From: an uncultured Collinsella sp.
GTDB taxonomy: Bacteria > Actinomycetota > Coriobacteriia > Coriobacteriales > Coriobacteriaceae
Assembly (NCBI GenBank): GCA_902494345.1
Contig: CABUSV010000002.1
Span: 1-64,000 of the forward strand
Direction: 5' to 3'
DNA: 64,000 nt
Shown: positions 33,949 to 42,907 of the stretch, piece after piece
Layout of the letters: each line of letters begins with the position of its first letter
Numbering within the stretch: the first letter of the stretch is position 1
The notes under the pieces: generated by a model
Told to the model about the DNA's origin: nothing
Database searches by the model: none
Seen by the model: the letters and a program-made list of their open reading frames with translations, nothing else
Made by a program: the position numbers and the translations under genes

Positions 33949-34524
33949 CTACAGCGGAGCGGCCGCCGGGGTCAGCTGCTTGATGTATGCCCACATGCGC
34001 TGCTTGGCGGCTTTGTCAGTGAGCGCCGCCTCAAAACCGTCGAGCGCGAGCACGCGGCGACCCTGCACATGGGCGATCAAGCCGGGCTTGAGCATGGCGG
34101 TGTCGAAGTCATCGATCGCCACGAGCATATCGGCGTAGGTCTCGCGCATGGCGTCAGCCGCGTTGTTGTCGAGCAGCAGCACCGCCTCGGGGTCCAAAGC
34201 CTCAAGCGCCTCACGGAACAGCTCGCACGGCAGAGTCTCGCCCACCGCGACCGCTCCGTCACCCACGCCGGCGACGCTTGCCAGCACGCAAAAATCCTCG
34301 GGCGCGTAGCCGATGGCCCCAAGCGCCTTGCGCAACGCCGCGCCATCCGGGCCGGCAGCAAGCTCGCCACCCGAACGCTCGGCCTCGTCCAAATCGCCTT
34401 TGACCAGAACGATCGGCGAGCACGCGTTGCCCGCGATACGCACGCCACGGACCGCAAGCGATGTGAGCTCCTGCTCGGCCGCCTGGGCGATGGCTTCTTT
34501 TTTCTGGCTTTGTGACGTGGACAT
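33949..34524 (-). CDS. Conserved hypothetical protein
   Basis: A 191-residue soluble protein, start MSTSQSQKKEAIAQAAEQEL at 34524 with GGAGAG upstream. It contains IAGNACSPIVLVKGDLDEAE, CVLASVAGVGDGAVAVGE, VLLLDNNAADAMRETYADM and GLIAHVQGRRVLALDGFEAAL. It has no transmembrane segment, metal site or catalytic motif that I recognise. It is divergent from the thioredoxin gene with about 135 bp between. The fairly uniform codon use and good start support a real gene, probably restricted to Coriobacteriia. Confidence 0.75.
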   Translation of the reverse strand: MSTSQSQKKEAIAQAAEQELTSLAVRGVRIAGNACSPIVLVKGDLDEAERSGGELAAGPDGAALRKALGAIGYAPEDFCVLASVAGVGDGAVAVGETLPCELFREALEALDPEAVLLLDNNAADAMRETYADMLVAIDDFDTAMLKPGLIAHVQGRRVLALDGFEAALTDKAAKQRMWAYIKQLTPAAAPL

Positions 34525-34660
34525 GCGCTCTCCAATCGTTTGCGTGCCCACCATTATATAAAAGAGCTGCCCGCGAGTGGTTGCTTTGCGGGCGGCTGGG
34601 TATAAGCACGGTCGTACTGAGTTTTACGCGGCCAAGCCGCGTCGCATTATGGAGGTCACC

Positions 34661-34981
34661 ATGGCTGACATTAATCAGATTACCCCCGAGAACTTCGATT
34701 CCATCGTTAACGACAGCCTGCCCGTGCTGGTCGATTTTTGGGCACCGTGGTGCGGGCCCTGTCGATCCCTCTCGCCCATCGTTGACGAGGTTGCCGATGA
34801 GCTGGCGGGCAAGCTTGCCGTTGCCAAATGCAACGTCGACGACAACCAGGACCTGGCCATGAAGTATGGCGTCATGAGCATCCCCACGCTGATTGTGTTT
34901 AAGAACGGCGAGGAGATTGACCGCTCGGTTGGCGCTCTGCCCAAGGCGAGGCTGCAGGCGCTGCTGGAGAAGCATCTGTAA
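34661..34981 (+). CDS. trxA: Thioredoxin
   Basis: A 106-residue thioredoxin with the active-site WCGPC in VDFWAPWCGPCRSL (about residues 27-35) and the cis-proline in MSIPTLIVFKNG. It reduces disulfides in cytoplasmic proteins using electrons from thioredoxin reductase. Start MADINQI at 34661, eight bases after ATGGAGG; an in-frame ATG 12 bases earlier overlaps that ribosome binding site. Monocistronic, with a weak terminator at about 35093-35130. Confidence 0.97.
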   Translation: MADINQITPENFDSIVNDSLPVLVDFWAPWCGPCRSLSPIVDEVADELAGKLAVAKCNVDDNQDLAMKYGVMSIPTLIVFKNGEEIDRSVGALPKARLQALLEKHL

Positions 34982-35092
34982 TACGCTTGTTACTTACTCG
35001 CCGTCTATGAGCGCTTTTGCACCGCTCGCCGGACTTCTGGATGCACCGAGTGCAACCACGGATAGTATGGTAGTCACAAACAGCCCCCAGTG

Positions 35093-35130
35093 AACGGGTG
35101 CGGGTCGCACAGACTCGTACCCGTTTTCTT
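35093..35130 (+). terminator. Terminator downstream of trxA
   Basis: AACGGGTGCGGGTC and GACTCGTACCCGTT pair over 14 positions with two G-U pairs, followed by TTCTT. Confidence 0.7.
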
Positions 35131-35202
35131 ATGCAACTGCGCGCAGAGCGGGCGTAGTAAAATCTGAACCACTGAACTGCCCCATACAAAAGGAGATTTC
35201 CC

Positions 35203-35451
35203 ATGCATGATGTTGGAATGAACATGAGTCAGCTTGCCATGAGCGTCAAACAGGTCGACGACACCATCGAGCTCGCTCATGAGTGGAGCCATCAGCTGCT
35301 GCATGCGACCGAGAATTTTGACATGGAGCGCATCGGCGCCAAGCTCGAGGCCGCCATGGCCGCGCTGCACGAGGCGCATGACGCGCTCGAGGGCTACGAG
35401 GAAGCCATCGAGGCCGACCACAACTCCGTCGGCTCCGTGAAGCTGGTGTAA
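35203..35451 (+). CDS. Small conserved protein upstream of nikR
   Basis: An 82-residue, mostly helical protein (MHDVGMNMSQLAMSVKQVDD..) with several His and Glu residues in amphipathic helices (HEWSHQLLHATENFD, LHEAHDALEGYEEAIEADHN). AAAGGAG precedes the ATG. Its TAA is one base before the GTG start of nikR, so the two are translationally coupled and followed by hypF. The His-rich helices and the context suggest nickel binding or hydrogenase maturation, but this is inference. I do not recognise a named family. Confidence 0.75.
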   Translation: MHDVGMNMSQLAMSVKQVDDTIELAHEWSHQLLHATENFDMERIGAKLEAAMAALHEAHDALEGYEEAIEADHNSVGSVKLV

Positions 35452-35452
35452 C

Positions 35453-35965
35453 GTGGCCGAACATGAGCACGGCTGCGGGTACGAGCACGAGCATCCGCAC
35501 GGGGCGGACGGTGACGCAGGCTGCCACTGTAGTGGCTCCGGCTCCGAGCTGGTCCGCTTTTCGGTTACCGCACCGGACGACCTGCTGCGCCGTTTTGACG
35601 AACAGATCGCGCGCCGCGGCGACGTGGCCAACCGCTCCGAGGCCGTGCGCGACCTGATTCGCGCCTCGATCGCCAAAGAGCAGATGCGCACGCCCGATGA
35701 GCATGTTATCGGGTCGCTCACCATGATCTACGACCACCATACCGGCGACCTGACGCGCCGTCTGGACGAAGTGCAGCACGACTACACCGACGAGATCGTA
35801 TCGACCATGCACGTACATCTGGATCACCACAACTGCTTGGAGATCCTGGCGCTCAAGGGTCGCGGCGAGCGCGTCTACGAACTGTCCGACCGCCTGCTGG
35901 GCCTGCGCGGCGTTAAGCACGGCGAGCTCACGTGCGCCGCCACCAAGCAGAGCCTGGGGCTGTAA
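35453..35965 (+). CDS. nikR: Nickel-responsive regulator NikR with His-rich N-terminal extension
   Basis: A 170-residue ribbon-helix-helix regulator starting at GTG (AEHEHGCGYEHEHPHGADG). The first ~30 residues are a His/Cys-rich tail likely to bind metal. The RHH DNA-binding domain has RFSVTAPDDLLRRFDEQIAR and NRSEAVRDLIR. The C-terminal ACT-like nickel domain has IYDHHTGDLTRRL, STMHVHLDHHNCLEIL and ends QSLGL; the His residues and the Cys in DHHNCLE match the nickel ligands of E. coli NikR. It lies between a small coupled gene and hypF, so it probably controls nickel use for hydrogenase maturation. No GTATGA/TCATAC-type box was found upstream. Confidence 0.92.
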   Translation: MAEHEHGCGYEHEHPHGADGDAGCHCSGSGSELVRFSVTAPDDLLRRFDEQIARRGDVANRSEAVRDLIRASIAKEQMRTPDEHVIGSLTMIYDHHTGDLTRRLDEVQHDYTDEIVSTMHVHLDHHNCLEILALKGRGERVYELSDRLLGLRGVKHGELTCAATKQSLGL

Positions 35966-35994
35966 CAGCACACATTTCAACGAAGGAGGGTCGC

Positions 35995-38466
35995 ATGCGG
36001 CATGCGCATATCCATGTAACGGGCATTGTGCAGGGCGTTGGCATGCGACCGTTTGTGTATCGCGAGGCCATGGCGCATGGCATTTGCGGATGGGTGCTCA
36101 ATGCGGGCGACGGCGTGCATATCGAGGCGCACGCTCCGGCCGATGCGCTCGATGCTTTTGTTGCCGCGCTTTCTGAGCATGCGCCCGCGGCGGCTCGCGT
36201 TGAGCGAGTCGATATTGCGGATTTGGAGCCTAGCGGCTGGAGCACTGCCAATGAGCAGGGCTTTCACATTGTGGCATCGCAGGACCAGACCGCGCACACC
36301 ACACTTGTCTCGCCCGATATCGCTACCTGTGACGATTGCCTGCGCGAGCTGTTCGACCCCGCCGACCGACGCTATCACTACCCCTTTATCAACTGCACCA
36401 ACTGCGGGCCGCGCTTTACCATCATCCGGTCGCTGCCCTATGACCGAGCGGCCACCTCGATGGATCGCTTTCCCATGTGCCCCGCCTGCGCCGCAGAGTA
36501 TGCCGATCCACTCGACCGTCGCTTTCACGCACAGCCCGATGCCTGCTTTGATTGCGGGCCGCATATTACGTGGCGCGAGGCTGTGAACGGCGATGCGTGC
36601 GGGAATTCGTCCGCGACACCAGCCGTCGGCACCACATGCGAGGCCAGCGACGCCATTATCGAGCGCTGCGTTGAGCTGCTGGCCAGCGGTGGCATCGTCG
36701 CCATCAAGGGCCTGGGCGGATTCCATCTATCCTGTGACGCTGCCAACGAGCAGGCGGTGACCGAGTTACGCCGTCGCAAACGCCGCAGCAACAAACCACT
36801 TGCCGTCATGGTGCGCGACCTTGCTGACGTTGAACTCCTATGCCATGTCAGCGATGTTGAGCGCGGCTTGCTGGCCGGCAGCATTCGCCCCATCGTGTTG
36901 CTGCGCCGGCGTGCTGTTTGCGGGAACGACGGCGATTCTCCCGACGCCCTCGTACTCGCACCGTCCGTCGCGCACGACCTGCCCGAACTTGGCGTTATGC
37001 TCCCCTACACCCCGCTTCAGCATCTTCTGCTTGCAGCTGCAGCGTCGCACGGTATGCACGCGCTCGTCATGACCAGCGGCAACCTGAGCGAAGAGCCCAT
37101 CGAGACCGATGACGATCTTGCCTGGGAGCGCCTCGTTGCCGCCGGCATTGCCGACGCGTTGCTCGGTAACGACCGCGCGATCCTCTCGCGCTACGACGAC
37201 TCCGTGGCACGCGTGGTCGACGGCATCGTTATGCCCGTTCGCCGCGCTCGCGGATATGCACCCCAGCCGCTGCCGTTGCCGGCGCTCGACGGCGCTCCGT
37301 CCTGCGTGCTCGCCTGCGGGCCACAACAAAAGGCCACGATTGCGCTCACGCGTGAAGGGACGAACGGCGAGGCAACCTGTTTTGTGTCGCAGCATATCGG
37401 CGATGTTGAAAACGGCGGGACCTTCGATGCCTGGAACGCCGCGCGCACGCGCTTGGAAGATCTCTTTGACTTGGCGCCTGCCGCCTTGGCCTGCGATTTA
37501 CACCCCAGCTATCTATCGGGCCAGTGGGCGCGCGAGCAGGCACAAAAATGCAATCTGCCGCTCGTCGAGGTGCAGCACCATCATGCGCATATCGCGAGCG
37601 TAATGGCCGAGGCCATCGCCGCGGGCCAGCTTACAACCGACGCGCGCGTCCTTGGCATCGCCTTTGACGGCACCGGCGCCGGCACCGATGGGACCATTTG
37701 GGGCGGCGAGTTTCTTGTTGCCAGTCTTGGCGGCTTTGGGCGCGCCGCGCATTTGCGCACCTGGGCACTCCCCGGCGGGGCGGCCTCCGTGCGCGATGCC
37801 CGCCGCAACGCCTTTGCCCTGCTCAGTGAGCTCGGCCTGCTCGAGCACCCAGGTGCCGCTCGGCTTTTGGACAGTCTCGACGAGCAAACGCGCAGCGTGA
37901 CAGCCACCATGATCGAGCGCGGCATCAACAGCCCGCATACCAGCAGCATGGGACGTCTCTTTGATGCCGCGGCAGCGATTCTGAGCATCTGCGACAAGGC
38001 AACCTACGAGGGCGAACCCGCCATAGAACTCGAAGCCGCCGCCTGGCGCGCGCTCGACAGCGAAATCACCCATTTTCCCGACGACAACGCCGGCTATTTC
38101 GCATCTGGCCCATCGTGGTTGGACGGCTCCTATGTTCTGGACCAGAAAGCACTCTTTGTGGCACTTTTGGAGGGAATTGAAGCCGGAGCGCCCGCCGACA
38201 GGCTCGCGCTCGACTTCCATGTCGCCGTCGCGCGCTCCTCGGCGCGCATCGCCAGCGATATCTGCGTGCGCGAGGGCATCGACACCGTCGCGCTCTCGGG
38301 CGGCGTGTTCATGAACCGACTTCTGCTTCAGCTCCTCACCCGCGAGCTCAAAAGCGCGGGCCTTGCTATCTTGGTCCCCCACACCGTACCCGTCAATGAC
38401 GGCTGCATCGCCTACGGTCAGGCGGCGGTCGCAAGCGCTCGTCTTGCGCAGACCGCATCACAGTAG
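35995..38466 (+). CDS. hypF: Carbamoyltransferase HypF
   Basis: An 823-residue enzyme that makes the CN ligands of the [NiFe] centre by transferring the carbamoyl group to the C-terminal Cys of HypE. Domains in order: acylphosphatase-like (HIHVTGIVQGVGMRPFVYRE), zinc fingers (CDDCLREL, CTNCGPRF, CPACAAEY, CFDCGPH), YrdC-like with KGLGGFHLSCDAANEQAV, and the C-terminal Kae1-like domain with QHHHAHIASVM and DGTGAGTDGTIWGGE. Start ATG 35995 with GAAGGAGGG upstream. It is followed at 134 bp by hypC-hypD-hypE. Confidence 0.97.
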   Translation: MRHAHIHVTGIVQGVGMRPFVYREAMAHGICGWVLNAGDGVHIEAHAPADALDAFVAALSEHAPAAARVERVDIADLEPSGWSTANEQGFHIVASQDQTAHTTLVSPDIATCDDCLRELFDPADRRYHYPFINCTNCGPRFTIIRSLPYDRAATSMDRFPMCPACAAEYADPLDRRFHAQPDACFDCGPHITWREAVNGDACGNSSATPAVGTTCEASDAIIERCVELLASGGIVAIKGLGGFHLSCDAANEQAVTELRRRKRRSNKPLAVMVRDLADVELLCHVSDVERGLLAGSIRPIVLLRRRAVCGNDGDSPDALVLAPSVAHDLPELGVMLPYTPLQHLLLAAAASHGMHALVMTSGNLSEEPIETDDDLAWERLVAAGIADALLGNDRAILSRYDDSVARVVDGIVMPVRRARGYAPQPLPLPALDGAPSCVLACGPQQKATIALTREGTNGEATCFVSQHIGDVENGGTFDAWNAARTRLEDLFDLAPAALACDLHPSYLSGQWAREQAQKCNLPLVEVQHHHAHIASVMAEAIAAGQLTTDARVLGIAFDGTGAGTDGTIWGGEFLVASLGGFGRAAHLRTWALPGGAASVRDARRNAFALLSELGLLEHPGAARLLDSLDEQTRSVTATMIERGINSPHTSSMGRLFDAAAAILSICDKATYEGEPAIELEAAAWRALDSEITHFPDDNAGYFASGPSWLDGSYVLDQKALFVALLEGIEAGAPADRLALDFHVAVARSSARIASDICVREGIDTVALSGGVFMNRLLLQLLTRELKSAGLAILVPHTVPVNDGCIAYGQAAVASARLAQTASQ

Positions 38467-38600
38467 CTTGCCCTCGCACGCCGCCGCGCCCAGCCGTCTC
38501 ACAGGCGTAACGCGTTTGCCCGCGAACCCCGCGAGCGCTACCATCAACTGATGGATTATTAAGCGCCCATCCAGCGCAAAGCGTATAAAAGGGGAACAAT

Positions 38601-38861
38601 ATGTGCCTTGCCGTTCCCGGCAAAGTAGTCAAACGCGACGACGACCTCAAGGCCACCGTCGACATGATGGGCATCGAGCGCCCCGTGTCGCTGCGACTCG
38701 TGCCGACGGCGCAGGTTGGCGACTATATTCTCGTACACGCCGGCTTTGGCATCCAGATCGTCGACGAGCAGGAAGCACAGGAAACGCTCGAGCTTGTTAA
38801 TGCCATGTCCGAGCTGGTCGAAGAAGACCAGCTTGCCACCAACCCGGCGGAGGCTTACTAG
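38601..38861 (+). CDS. hypC: Hydrogenase assembly chaperone HypC
   Basis: An 86-residue small chaperone beginning MCLAVPGKVV, the hallmark Cys2 that binds iron and HypD. It carries Fe(CN)2CO to the hydrogenase large subunit. The middle contains VDMMGIERPVSLRLVP and the end shows IQIVDEQEAQETLELVNAM. AAAAGGGG precedes the ATG. The stop codon overlaps the GTG start of hypD by one base, so the two are co-translated. Confidence 0.97.
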   Translation: MCLAVPGKVVKRDDDLKATVDMMGIERPVSLRLVPTAQVGDYILVHAGFGIQIVDEQEAQETLELVNAMSELVEEDQLATNPAEAY

Positions 38862-39973
38862 TGGCGCCCGAACAACCGGCTCGCGCCGGTATCGACTTCT
38901 CGGCATTCCGCAATCCCAAGCTGGCTCGCGAGCTCATCGAGCGCATTCATGAGCTTGTCGGCGACCGCGCCATCAACCTTATGGAAGTCTGCGGCACGCA
39001 CACCGTGAGCATCGGCCGCTATGGCTTTCGCTCCATTATGCCAGCCGGGCTCAAGCTGCTGAGCGGACCGGGCTGCCCCGTCTGCGTCACCGCCAACCGC
39101 GACATCGACCACGCAATCGCGCTCGCCAACATAGACGGCGCCATCATCACCACCTTTGGCGACATGATGCGCGTGCCCGGATCGTCCACCTCACTTTCTG
39201 CGCAAAAGGCGGCGGGGCGCGATATTCGCATTGTGTACTCCCCGCTCGACGCGCTCGACATTGCCGAGCAAAACCCCGATCGCCCGGTCATTTTTATGGG
39301 CGTGGGCTTTGAGACTACGACGCCCACCATCGCCGCCGCCATTTTGGAGGCCGATGCACGCGGGCTCCAGAACTTCTCGGTCTATTGCGCCCACAAGACC
39401 ACGCCGCCGGCGTTGCGCGCCATCGCCAACGATCCCGAGACCGCCATCGACGGTTTTATCCTGCCGGGGCACGTCGCCACCATCACGGGCTTGGCGCCTT
39501 TTAGCTTTTTGGTCGACGAGTTCGATACCCCGGGCGTGGTCACGGGATTTGAACCGGTCGATATCCTGCAAGGCATCTGCATGCTGGTCCAGATGGTTGT
39601 CGAGGACAGGCCCGCGATCGACAACGCCTACCGCCGTGGCGTTAACGCAGACGGCAACCCCGTGGCGCGCCAGCTGGTCGAGCAGGTGTTTGAGCCATGC
39701 GACACCACGTGGCGCGGACTGGGGCCGATTGCCAACTCGGGCCTTTCCATCCGCCCCGAGTTCTCGCGCTTTGATGCCCGCACTCGCTTTGACGTGCCCG
39801 TTGAGGCGACGGTCGAGCCGCGTGGGTGCCGCTGCGGCGACGTGCTGCGCGGGGCCATTACGCCGAGCAGCTGTCCGCTCTTTGGCCACGCTTGTACGCC
39901 CGAGCATCCCGTCGGCCCCTGCATGGTGAGCTCCGAGGGCAGCTGCGCAGCATACTACCGTTACCGAGTCTAG
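38861..39973 (+). CDS. hypD: Hydrogenase expression/formation protein HypD
   Basis: A 370-residue Fe-S protein on which the Fe(CN)2CO unit is built with HypC, using CN from HypE. Motifs: MEVCGTHTVSIGRYG (CGTHT), LLSGPGCPVCVTANRDID, FTTTPTIAAAI-type FETTTPTIA region, and the C-terminal cluster cysteines CRCGDVLRGAITPSSCPLFG..ACTPEHPVGPC. GTG start. The length is normal for the family. It is coupled to hypC and followed by hypE 48 bp later. Confidence 0.97.
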   Translation: MAPEQPARAGIDFSAFRNPKLARELIERIHELVGDRAINLMEVCGTHTVSIGRYGFRSIMPAGLKLLSGPGCPVCVTANRDIDHAIALANIDGAIITTFGDMMRVPGSSTSLSAQKAAGRDIRIVYSPLDALDIAEQNPDRPVIFMGVGFETTTPTIAAAILEADARGLQNFSVYCAHKTTPPALRAIANDPETAIDGFILPGHVATITGLAPFSFLVDEFDTPGVVTGFEPVDILQGICMLVQMVVEDRPAIDNAYRRGVNADGNPVARQLVEQVFEPCDTTWRGLGPIANSGLSIRPEFSRFDARTRFDVPVEATVEPRGCRCGDVLRGAITPSSCPLFGHACTPEHPVGPCMVSSEGSCAAYYRYRV

Positions 39974-40021
39974 CCCGAACGCCCCCGCGCGCTGACACCT
40001 CCCATGATTGGAGTTTTCGAT

Positions 40022-41056
40022 ATGTCCCATAGTATCTCCGATAGCGCTGTCTTGCTGGGCCACGGCTCTGGCGGCCAGATGATGAAACGCATCATCGACG
40101 AGGTCTTTTTGGATGCCTTTGGGTCGCCCGAGCTGCTCGAGGGCAACGACGCCGGCGTCGCCGCACTGCCCGCGAGCGGGCGCATCGCCATGTCGACCGA
40201 TAGCTTTGTAGTCTCGCCTCAGTTCTTCCCCGGTGGCAACATCGGCCGCCTAGCCGTGTGCGGAACCGTTAACGATGTAGCGACCTCGGGCGCCAACGTG
40301 CGCTACCTATCGTGCGGCTTTATCCTCGAAGAGGGCTATCCCATGGATAAGCTCCGCCAGATTGTGCAGACGATGGCCGAAACGGCGCATGAGGCGGGCG
40401 TGTCCATAATCACGGGCGACACCAAGGTGGTCGAGCGCGGCGGGGCCGACGGCGTCTACATCAATACCGCCGGCGTGGGCGAGGTTCCCACGGGCGTGGC
40501 GCTCAGCGGCGCCAACTGCCGCCCCGGCGACGTCATTCTGGTGTCGGGCACACTGGGCGACCACGGTATCGCCATCATGAGCCAACGCGAGGGCCTGGCG
40601 TTTTCGAGCACGATCGAAAGCGATGCCGCGCCGCTCAACCACCTGATTGCCGACGTTCTGGCCGCAGCGCCCGGCACGCGTTGCTTTCGCGACCCCACGC
40701 GCGGTGGCCTAGCGTCCACACTCAACGAGTTTGCCCAAGCCAGCGGCGTTGCCATGGAGGTCGACGAGGATGCCGTGCCCGTGCGTCCTGATGTGCAGGC
40801 GGCTTGCGAGATGCTCGGCTACGATGTGCTGCAGGTAGCAAACGAGGGCAAGATGGTCGCCGTGGTGCCGGCCGAGCAGGCCGATGCCGCGCTGGCCGCC
40901 ATGCGCGCCGCCCGCTACGGCGAGAATGCCGCCATCATCGGTCGCGTGCTGCCACTTGCCGAGGGCTCCCGTCCCGCCGTGCGCGTGCGCACCGGCTGGG
41001 GCTCGACCCGCATCCTCGACATGCTCGTGGGAGAGCAGCTGCCGAGAATTTGCTAG
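40022..41056 (+). CDS. hypE: Hydrogenase expression/formation protein HypE
   Basis: A 344-residue PurM-like ATPase that dehydrates the thiocarboxamide on its C-terminal Cys to a thiocyanate, giving the CN ligand. It starts MSHSISDSAVLLGHGSGGQM (TTGGAG upstream), has MSTDSFVVSPQFFPGGNIG and VNDVATSGANVRYLSC, and ends in LPRIC, with the expected carbamoylated cysteine as the last residue. It closes the hypF-hypC-hypD-hypE run. No hydrogenase structural gene or hypB is in the window. Confidence 0.97.
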   Translation: MSHSISDSAVLLGHGSGGQMMKRIIDEVFLDAFGSPELLEGNDAGVAALPASGRIAMSTDSFVVSPQFFPGGNIGRLAVCGTVNDVATSGANVRYLSCGFILEEGYPMDKLRQIVQTMAETAHEAGVSIITGDTKVVERGGADGVYINTAGVGEVPTGVALSGANCRPGDVILVSGTLGDHGIAIMSQREGLAFSSTIESDAAPLNHLIADVLAAAPGTRCFRDPTRGGLASTLNEFAQASGVAMEVDEDAVPVRPDVQAACEMLGYDVLQVANEGKMVAVVPAEQADAALAAMRAARYGENAAIIGRVLPLAEGSRPAVRVRTGWGSTRILDMLVGEQLPRIC

Positions 41057-41179
41057 GACGGAATCGCATGATTGGCGCGATGTCACCTGATATCCCTGGA
41101 GATGTTCAGATTCCAACCACACCAGACGCGAACGCCCAGTATTATGAGGTGCGTTTTAAACCCAATGACGGGAGCTTTC

Positions 41180-41848
41180 ATGGCAGCAGCTTTTTCCCAT
41201 GTGATCTTTGACCTGGACGGCACCATCCTCAACACGCTCGAGGACCTGGCGGCCGCCGGCAACCATACCTGCGAGGCGCACGGCTGGCCCACGTTTGCCG
41301 TTGACGAGTACCGCTACAAGGTGGGAAACGGCATGCTCAAGCTGGTTGAGCGCTTTATGCCTGCCGAGTATGCGGGCGACAACCGTATGTTTGAGCAAAC
41401 GCTTGCCGAGTTTAGGGCTTACTACGGCGAGCACAAGGAGGACCACACCGCCCCCTATGCCGGCACAATCGAGATGCTCGACCGCCTGCGTGCCGCGGGC
41501 GTGCAGCTTGCCGTGCTCACCAACAAGGACCACATCTCGGCGGCTCCGCTTATCGAGAAGTATTTTGGTTCCGAGCGCTTTGCGCTGGTACAGGGCCGTG
41601 TCGATGCGTTTCCGCCCAAGCCCGAAGCACCCGTCACGCTGCATGTGATGGAGGAGCTGGGCGCCAATCCGGCAACCACGCTCTATGTGGGCGATTCCAA
41701 TGTCGATATCCTGACCGGCCACAACGCCGGCCTTAAGAGCGCAGGCGTCAGCTGGGGCTTCCGCGGCCGCGCAGAGCTGGAGGCCGCCGGCGCCGACTAC
41801 GTGGTGGACAGCCAGGCAGAGCTCGCGGCGCTGATTCTGGGCGAGTAA
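41180..41848 (+). CDS. HAD-family phosphatase, phosphoglycolate phosphatase-like
   Basis: A 222-residue hydrolase with HAD motif I FDLDGTILNT (nucleophile Asp), motif II LTNKDHISAA, motif III KPEAPVTL and motif IV YVGDSNVDILTG. The cap domain between motifs I and II is of the helical subclass (VGNGMLKLVERFMP), as in Gph. Likely substrates are 2-phosphoglycolate or other small phosphate esters. Start ATG 41180 (GGGAG upstream), 123 bp after hypE, so it may share the transcript but has no obvious link to hydrogenase. Confidence 0.88.
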   Translation: MAAAFSHVIFDLDGTILNTLEDLAAAGNHTCEAHGWPTFAVDEYRYKVGNGMLKLVERFMPAEYAGDNRMFEQTLAEFRAYYGEHKEDHTAPYAGTIEMLDRLRAAGVQLAVLTNKDHISAAPLIEKYFGSERFALVQGRVDAFPPKPEAPVTLHVMEELGANPATTLYVGDSNVDILTGHNAGLKSAGVSWGFRGRAELEAAGADYVVDSQAELAALILGE

Positions 41849-41890
41849 CGAGCGACACTGCTTAACGCAGCTGCGACAATTCTTCCGCGC

Positions 41891-42061
41891 GGAAAGCGCA
41901 TCCCGTTTTGGAGCTCCGGAATGGGATGCGCTTTCCGTTTGAGACTCATCAGGGAAACCGCATCCCGTTTCAGAGCAATATTCCGGGTCGCACTTTCCGC
42001 AACCCACCCCATCCGGAAAATGCGACCCACTATTCGGCCAAAAACCGGGTCGCGGTTTTCC
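41891..42061. repeat. Three tandem GGAAA..CATCCCG palindromes
   Basis: Copies at 41891-41938 (15-bp perfect arms, CGGAAAGCGCATCCC and complement), about 41952-41999 and 42014-42061. Each has the form GGAAA-NN-GCATCCCG, a 15-25 nt centre containing TTCCGGGTCGC or its mirror, and TTTCC. The same family occurs at 2494-2539 and 27181-27230. Between the gph stop and the lipoprotein gene (41849-42349) I see only these repeats and structured element copy B, with no gene. Confidence 0.85.
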
Positions 42062-42136
42062 AAGCACTCGATGCAACGCTGGCACAAGGAGCGTCCCCAA
42101 CTGCCGACAGAAAAAGAACGTCCCCAGCTGCCGCCT

Positions 42137-42346
42137 GGTCATTTAAGAACGTCCCCAACGACTACCCCAACAATGGCAACACCGCAGGTAGAGGACTGAC
42201 AGCGAGCGGGCACCAGAGCGAACAAATTGGCATGAAAAGAGGACGGCATAGACCTTCTGGTCATGCCGTCCTCTTTGAATGACAAGTTGTCGCTCTGGTG
42301 CCCGCGCAGCGTCGAGCAGTTGCGGCGTTTGGTAAAACGCCGCAAC
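42137..42346 (+). ncRNA. Structured repeat element, copy B
   Basis: An AACGTCCCC-loop hairpin is followed by the CACCGCAGGTAGAGGACTG and CAGCGAGCGGG boxes. P1 is a perfect 16-bp helix (42206-42221 with 42290-42305). The inner helix TTGGCAT/ATGACAA has one mismatch, then come GAAA, P2 (about 42238-42277, tetraloop TTCT) and P3 (42319-42346, 12 bp perfect, loop GGTA). It ends three bases before the stop codon of the minus-strand lipoprotein gene. The helices differ in sequence from copies A, C and D but keep their pairing. Confidence 0.75.
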
Positions 42347-42349
42347 GAA

Positions 42350-42907
42350 CTAGCTCAGCATTGCATCCATCATCTCGGAGTTGACGGAGTCGTCGGCAGA
42401 CCACTCGCCGTCGTCGTTGCAGGTGTACTTGAAGATAACCGTGGTCTTCCTGGGCTCGGTGGCCTTGGTCACATCGACCATAACCTGACCGGCCATCTTG
42501 TACAGCTCGTCATCGGAAGGAACCGTATCAAGCGCGGCGACCTTCTCCTGATACTGGGTGGAAAAGTCCTCGACGATCTTGTTCATGGACTTGCAGGTGA
42601 TGGAGACCTCGGCGGTCGCGGCACCCTTGTCCTCGTCGACCGTCACGTCGCCAATCTTGTAGTCAAAGCCTTCGAGATAGGTCTTGGCATACTCCTTGGG
42701 ATCGATACCCAGCTGCTCGAACTCGTCGCCCGAAGCTTCCTCCAGACCAGAGAGAAAGTCGTCGCCACCGTTCTTGACCTCGTCAAACTGAGTCGTAAGA
42801 TCCTCGGTGATGAGTTTCTCGATCGAAGGGCCTCCGCAACCGGAAAGCACGACCACACATGCAACCAAGACGGCCATGAGGGGCGCAAGCAGAAGCTTCT
42901 TTTTCAT
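42350..42907 (-). CDS. Lipoprotein, unknown function
   Basis: A 185-residue exported lipoprotein. Start MKKKLLLAPLMAVLVACVVV at 42907 with GGGAGGAA upstream. The lipobox is VVLSGC (lipidated Cys about residue 23). The mature part is acidic and helical in the first half (LITEDLTTQFDEVKNGGDDF) and contains YAKTYLEGFDYKIGDVTV and KTTVIFKYTCNDDGEW. This resembles the DUF5105/DUF4352-type lipoproteins of gut Gram-positives only loosely. Anchored to the outer face of the membrane. The stop codon is next to P3 of structured element copy B. Confidence 0.85.
   Translation of the reverse strand: MKKKLLLAPLMAVLVACVVVLSGCGGPSIEKLITEDLTTQFDEVKNGGDDFLSGLEEASGDEFEQLGIDPKEYAKTYLEGFDYKIGDVTVDEDKGAATAEVSITCKSMNKIVEDFSTQYQEKVAALDTVPSDDELYKMAGQVMVDVTKATEPRKTTVIFKYTCNDDGEWSADDSVNSEMMDAMLS

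Noticed and set aside
35040..35202. NikR operator (GTATGA..TCATAC) before the nikR operon
   Set aside because: Only GTATGG and CCATAC more than 100 bp apart were found, which does not fit the known spacing.
41891..42061. CRISPR array
   Set aside because: The repeats are palindromes of unequal length without regular spacers, and no cas genes are in the window.
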